Below are positions 61,165-64,000 of a stretch of DNA of 64,000 bases, one piece after another. The notes beneath the pieces are model-generated. The model was not told the DNA's origin and made no database searches. It was given only the letters and a program-made list of their open reading frames with translations. The translations under genes and the position numbers were made by a program. Source of the DNA: Achromobacter sp. UMC71 (GTDB lineage Bacteria; Pseudomonadota; Gammaproteobacteria; Burkholderiales; Burkholderiaceae_B); contig NZ_LZZT01000031.1 in assembly GCF_014170305.1 (NCBI RefSeq), positions 1-64,000 on the forward strand, in the 5' to 3' direction. Within the stretch, counting starts at the first letter, position 1. Each line of letters opens with the position of its first letter.

Positions 61165-61683
61165 TTAGTTCACTCTGCGCCACACAGAAATCGGTACATC
61201 GCCATTGGGCCGCGGCACGACGCGATAACTCAGCTCGCCGTTTTTAAGCTCATAGGTCCGCTTTTGTTGCTGTCCTTCCCAGTTGGGGAAGGATGCGCTT
61301 TCGATGCGGAAAGTCAGCGTGGCGGTGGCCGGATCGACGCTGATCGTGCCGAAGTGCGTGCTGGAACCCATGACAGCCGTTTTGTACTCATCGGGTGTTG
61401 CAGCGCTCTTGTCGGCTGACGCAAACCTGGGACGTTCAGCCTTGAAAATCTGCAGTGAGTAATGTCCTTGCGCGTCGATCATCAACATGCCCTTGGGTGC
61501 AGCGCCATAGTCGCGTGCCCGCGAGCCATCCGAGTGCTGCACATCCGCAGCGACCAGTGTCCATGTTCCCACCATCGAGGGGACGACCGTCGTTGCGTCA
61601 GCACGTGCAACCGCCGTCAATAGCGGGCTGGTGAAAAAAATGGCACTGATGAAACCGTACTTGAGAATTTTCTGCCCATTCAT
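61165..61683 (-). CDS. Secreted lipocalin-like domain protein
   Basis: 172 residues with a signal peptide (KYGFISAIFFTSPLLTAVAR, cut near ARA). The rest fits the small lipocalin-like domain: SMVGTWTLVAADVQHSDGSR, KGMLMIDAQGHYSLQIFKAE, SVDPATATLTFRIESASFPN, ending VPISVWRRVN. Members bind small hydrophobic molecules; no specific role known. Same strand as the methyltransferase gene 90 bases upstream. Confidence 0.8.
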   Translation of the reverse strand: MNGQKILKYGFISAIFFTSPLLTAVARADATTVVPSMVGTWTLVAADVQHSDGSRARDYGAAPKGMLMIDAQGHYSLQIFKAERPRFASADKSAATPDEYKTAVMGSSTHFGTISVDPATATLTFRIESASFPNWEGQQQKRTYELKNGELSYRVVPRPNGDVPISVWRRVN

Positions 61684-61773
61684 GATCTTCTTTGCTCCGT
61701 TACTCAGGTTGTTGGCAAGGCTTTATCGAGACTGTTGTTGCAGTCGGCATCGCGACCACATGTCTTTGGTTGG

Positions 61774-62490
61774 CTATATCGCCGTTGACGCGCGTCGAGC
61801 CAACCACGCCCCCCAAAACAGGCTGGCAAAGAAGCGAAGCGGCTGCACGAAACCCGCTTTCTCCAGCAGAGAAAACACGGCTTCTTCCGACTGGGGCGGC
61901 TCTGCCCCATGCAGGATCTTGTTCATCTTGGATTGAACTTCTTCCGGATTCGCACCGTTCATCCGCCAACGGGCAGCCCAGGCATCCATAAGCAAGGGTT
62001 GCGAAGCATAAGGCCGATAATTTCCGGCAATGACCACGGGGGCAGCCGGTAGTAAGCGCGCCGCAATCTGCGTCAAAATTTCCTGCTTCGCCTCATTCCC
62101 GGAAAGGTGATGCAGCACGCCGATCATGATGGCTGCATCGAAGGAGAGAGTTGGATCAATGTCTTCGGCAGTACCGAGAACAGTCTTCACGCGATCAGAA
62201 ATACCTGCAGCGTCCAGGTGCGCGCGCGCCAGCTCCAACATGGGCGGTGATGGATCAACAGCAACAAAAGACCATGCGGGCTCCAACCGCGCGGCAGCGA
62301 TGATTTCACCTGCGGTTCCACCGGCGCCGACCACCAAGACCCGTGCAGGCTTTCCATCGCCCAGGGCGGCCGACAGCATGCAGGCGGAAAGCTCATGGCA
62401 GGCGTCATAGCCCGCGAGTGCGATCCGACTCTGGGATGCATATTCTCCTGCGCGATCAGCATCGAATTTTCGGGCGGAATTCTGCGTCAT
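61774..62490 (-). CDS. Class I SAM-dependent methyltransferase
   Basis: 238 residues: VLVVGAGGTAGEIIAAARLE (SAM glycine motif I), FVAVDPSPPMLELARAHLDA, DAAIMIGVLHHLSGNEAKQE. Substrate not evident. Divergent from the AraC gene at 62582 with a 91-base gap, so the two may be linked in regulation. Confidence 0.85.
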   Translation of the reverse strand: MTQNSARKFDADRAGEYASQSRIALAGYDACHELSACMLSAALGDGKPARVLVVGAGGTAGEIIAAARLEPAWSFVAVDPSPPMLELARAHLDAAGISDRVKTVLGTAEDIDPTLSFDAAIMIGVLHHLSGNEAKQEILTQIAARLLPAAPVVIAGNYRPYASQPLLMDAWAARWRMNGANPEEVQSKMNKILHGAEPPQSEEAVFSLLEKAGFVQPLRFFASLFWGAWLARRASTAI

Positions 62491-62581
62491 ACAGCCTCTT
62501 GCGTGTCGTGTTTGAGTAGTGGGCTAGCGCACCACTGCACATCATGATAAAAGACTTAGGATCAATTTATCTTTAAAAATC

Positions 62582-63346
62582 ATGATCGAAAGTTCCAAAA
62601 GAGACCGAAAGCATGATCGGTTGGTCGCCTTTCTGAAAGCCTTTTCGCTAAGCGCCGCGCATTGCGAATCAATAGAGCACGCCAATCTCCTCATCGTCGA
62701 TGTTGAAGATTCGGGTGAGCCCACCCATCTGCTCTACCGCGCACGATCCAAGGCAACGCTGCCGGAAGGAGTCGTTGTGTGCGCTGCTACGACAATAGAT
62801 TTTGGTGGCAATGCAAATCCGCTTGTCGGTGCTTTGCCTGATGAGTTGTGTTTCTCATTGGCTGACGATCCGCAATTGCTCGAATTGTCGAAGCTGATCG
62901 TGGCCGAGGTGAAAGTTGCGCGTTGCGGTGGAGGTTCCATCCGAGCGCGATTGTGCGAGGTCATTGTGGTTCTGGCGATCCGTAAAGCAATAGCCATTGG
63001 TACTGTCAATGCGGGATTGCTGGCGGGGCTTGCCCATCCCAAGCTGCACGTAAGCCTCATTGCAATGCACGATGATCCTGCGCGGAATTGGAAAATTGCT
63101 GATTTGATGGCCCTGGCGGAAATGTCGCGCGGGCCGTTTATCGCAGCCTTCAAACAGACCGTTGGCCAGTCGCCCGGCGCATATTTGAATGGGTGGCGTC
63201 TAGCGCTAGGGCGCGCGCACTTGCTCTCCGGACGAAGCGTCAAGGTCGTGGCTGCAATGGTCGGCTTCGGTAGTGCCGCCGCATTTTCTCGCGCGTTTTC
63301 ACGTAAGTTTGGTCATCCACCGACGCAGAGCAAGTTGCCACATTGA
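62582..63346 (+). CDS. AraC-family transcriptional regulator
   Basis: 254 residues. An N-terminal sensor part of the cupin type (residues about 20-140) and the C-terminal double helix-turn-helix (WKIADLMALAEMSRGPFIAA, FKQTVGQSPGAYLNGWRLAL, VVAAMVGFGSAAAFSRAFSR KFG). Likely controls the divergent methyltransferase/lipocalin pair. Confidence 0.88.
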   Translation: MIESSKRDRKHDRLVAFLKAFSLSAAHCESIEHANLLIVDVEDSGEPTHLLYRARSKATLPEGVVVCAATTIDFGGNANPLVGALPDELCFSLADDPQLLELSKLIVAEVKVARCGGGSIRARLCEVIVVLAIRKAIAIGTVNAGLLAGLAHPKLHVSLIAMHDDPARNWKIADLMALAEMSRGPFIAAFKQTVGQSPGAYLNGWRLALGRAHLLSGRSVKVVAAMVGFGSAAAFSRAFSRKFGHPPTQSKLPH

Positions 63347-63415
63347 GAGCTACGAGACAGCTTTTGCCGCCGAGGACCCCGCACGGGCGCGAAGACGTAC
63401 TTATCTGCGGCCATG

Positions 63416-63441
63416 AAAAAAGGCGCCGAAGCGCCCTTTTT
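63416..63441. terminator. Bidirectional terminator between araC-type gene and guaA
   Basis: GGCGC-CGAA-GCGCC with TTTTT on the plus strand and a T-run on the minus strand. It serves the convergent AraC and guaA genes and shares its left half with the terminator at 47668-47686. Confidence 0.8.
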
Positions 63442-63466
63442 CATTTACCGCAAAACGACCGCGGCT

Positions 63467-64000
63467 TTATTCCCACTCAATCGTCGCCGGCGGCTTGCTC
63501 GACACGTCGTACACCACCCGATTGATCCCACGCACCTCGTTAATGATGCGCGACGACACCCGAGCCAGCAGCGGATGCGGCAGCGGGGCCCAGTCGGCCG
63601 TCATGAAGTCAAACGTCTGCACCGCACGCAGGGCCACGACGTATTCATACGTACGGCCATCGCCCATCACGCCCACCGACTTCACTGGCAGGAACACGGC
63701 AAACGCCTGCGAGGTCAGCTCGTACCAGGTCAGGCCGCTGGCTTCGTCCTTGGTGTTGCGCAGTTCTTCGATGAAGATGGCATCGGCGCGGCGCAGCAGT
63801 TCGGCGTATTCGTGCTTCACTTCGCCGAGGATGCGCACGCCCAGGCCGGGGCCGGGGAACGGATGACGGTAGACCATCTGCGGCGGCAGGCCCAGGGCGA
63901 CGCCCAGTTCGCGGACTTCGTCCTTGAACAGTTCGCGCAGGGGTTCCAGCAGCTGCAGGTTCAGCGTGTCCGGCAGGCCGCCCACGTTGTGGTGCGACTT
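63467..64000 (-). CDS. guaA: GMP synthase (glutamine-hydrolysing), C-terminal part
   Basis: The 3' 177 codons of guaA; the gene runs off the right edge (first visible residues [10 protein letters not shown]). LVEP-type region [18 protein letters not shown] (here [18 protein letters not shown]), [18 protein letters not shown] and the terminal [15 protein letters not shown] are the dimerisation domain of GuaA, which aminates XMP to GMP. Normal housekeeping gene. Confidence 0.97.
   Translation of the reverse strand, partial: KSHHNVGGLPDTLNLQLLEPLRELFKDEVRELGVALGLPPQMVYRHPFPGPGLGVRILGEVKHEYAELLRRADAIFIEELRNTKDEASGLTWYELTSQAFAVFLPVKSVGVMGDGRTYEYVVALRAVQTFDFMTADWAPLPHPLLARVSSRIINEVRGINRVVYDVSSKPPATIEWE

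Overview
The window is high-GC DNA of a beta-proteobacterium. A MesD/MesX methionine cluster, guaA at the right edge, a chromosomal APH(3')-II-type gene and the general coding style suggest Burkholderiales, family Alcaligenaceae, perhaps Achromobacter. That placement is inference from gene content; no rRNA or other marker is present.

Region 1 (1-19545, all minus strand) is a polymorphic-toxin locus. A 5026-residue YD/RHS-repeat protein ends in a LysM domain, a Gly/hydrophobic stretch, a conserved VDAFGNALGNSV boundary and a variable toxin tip with an HNHP motif, followed by a small probable immunity gene. Downstream lie displaced pieces: a second tip cassette (LysM edge, hydrophobic stretch, same boundary, different tip with an HVHP...SGED motif) with its own probable immunity gene, and two copies of the end of the RHS core. 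The pieces are separated by a repeated spacer family carrying terminator hairpins. The array continues off the left edge.

Region 2 (19680-25156, plus strand) looks like a peptide-modification operon. A 44-residue Pro/Gln/Ser/Thr-rich peptide is followed by a fused SagB-type dehydrogenase/YcaO protein, a 2-oxoglutarate dioxygenase-like protein, an ATP-grasp enzyme, a TPR protein and an unrecognised 128-residue protein. A sigma-28-like promoter (TAAA-N15-GCGGACAA) lies just upstream.

Region 3 (25181-47643, minus strand) is an apparent single operon of 26 genes. A second ATP-grasp gene comes first and overlaps fliQ; then fliR, flhB, flhA, flgF, flgG, flgA, flgH, flgI, flgB, flgC, fliE, fliF, a reduced protein in the fliG position, fliH, fliI, fliJ, a fliK-position gene, flgD, flgE, fliM, fliN, fliO, fliP, fliA and a TPR gene. 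Upstream of the operon, a separate 2OG-Fe(II) oxygenase gene has its own sigma-28-like promoter (TAAA-N15-GGGGATAA). Export gate, rod, P/L rings, hook and sigma-28 are encoded. Flagellin, cap, hook-filament junction proteins, stators and chemotaxis genes are not seen, FliM is short and no normal FliG is present. My main hypothesis is that this is a filamentless flagellar-type secretion machine whose late, FliA-dependent product is the modified peptide rather than flagellin.

Region 4 (47762-64000) is ordinary accessory chromosome: TetR/metallo-beta-lactamase-fold pair with two clear operators, divergent SDR/AraC pair, VOC protein, APH(3')-II-like kinase, GlcG-like/SDR/LysR group, a methionine locus (MTHFR-like and LysR genes leftward; flavin reductase, mesX and mesD rightward), an alpha/beta hydrolase, a lipocalin-like protein, a methyltransferase, an AraC regulator, and the 3' part of guaA.
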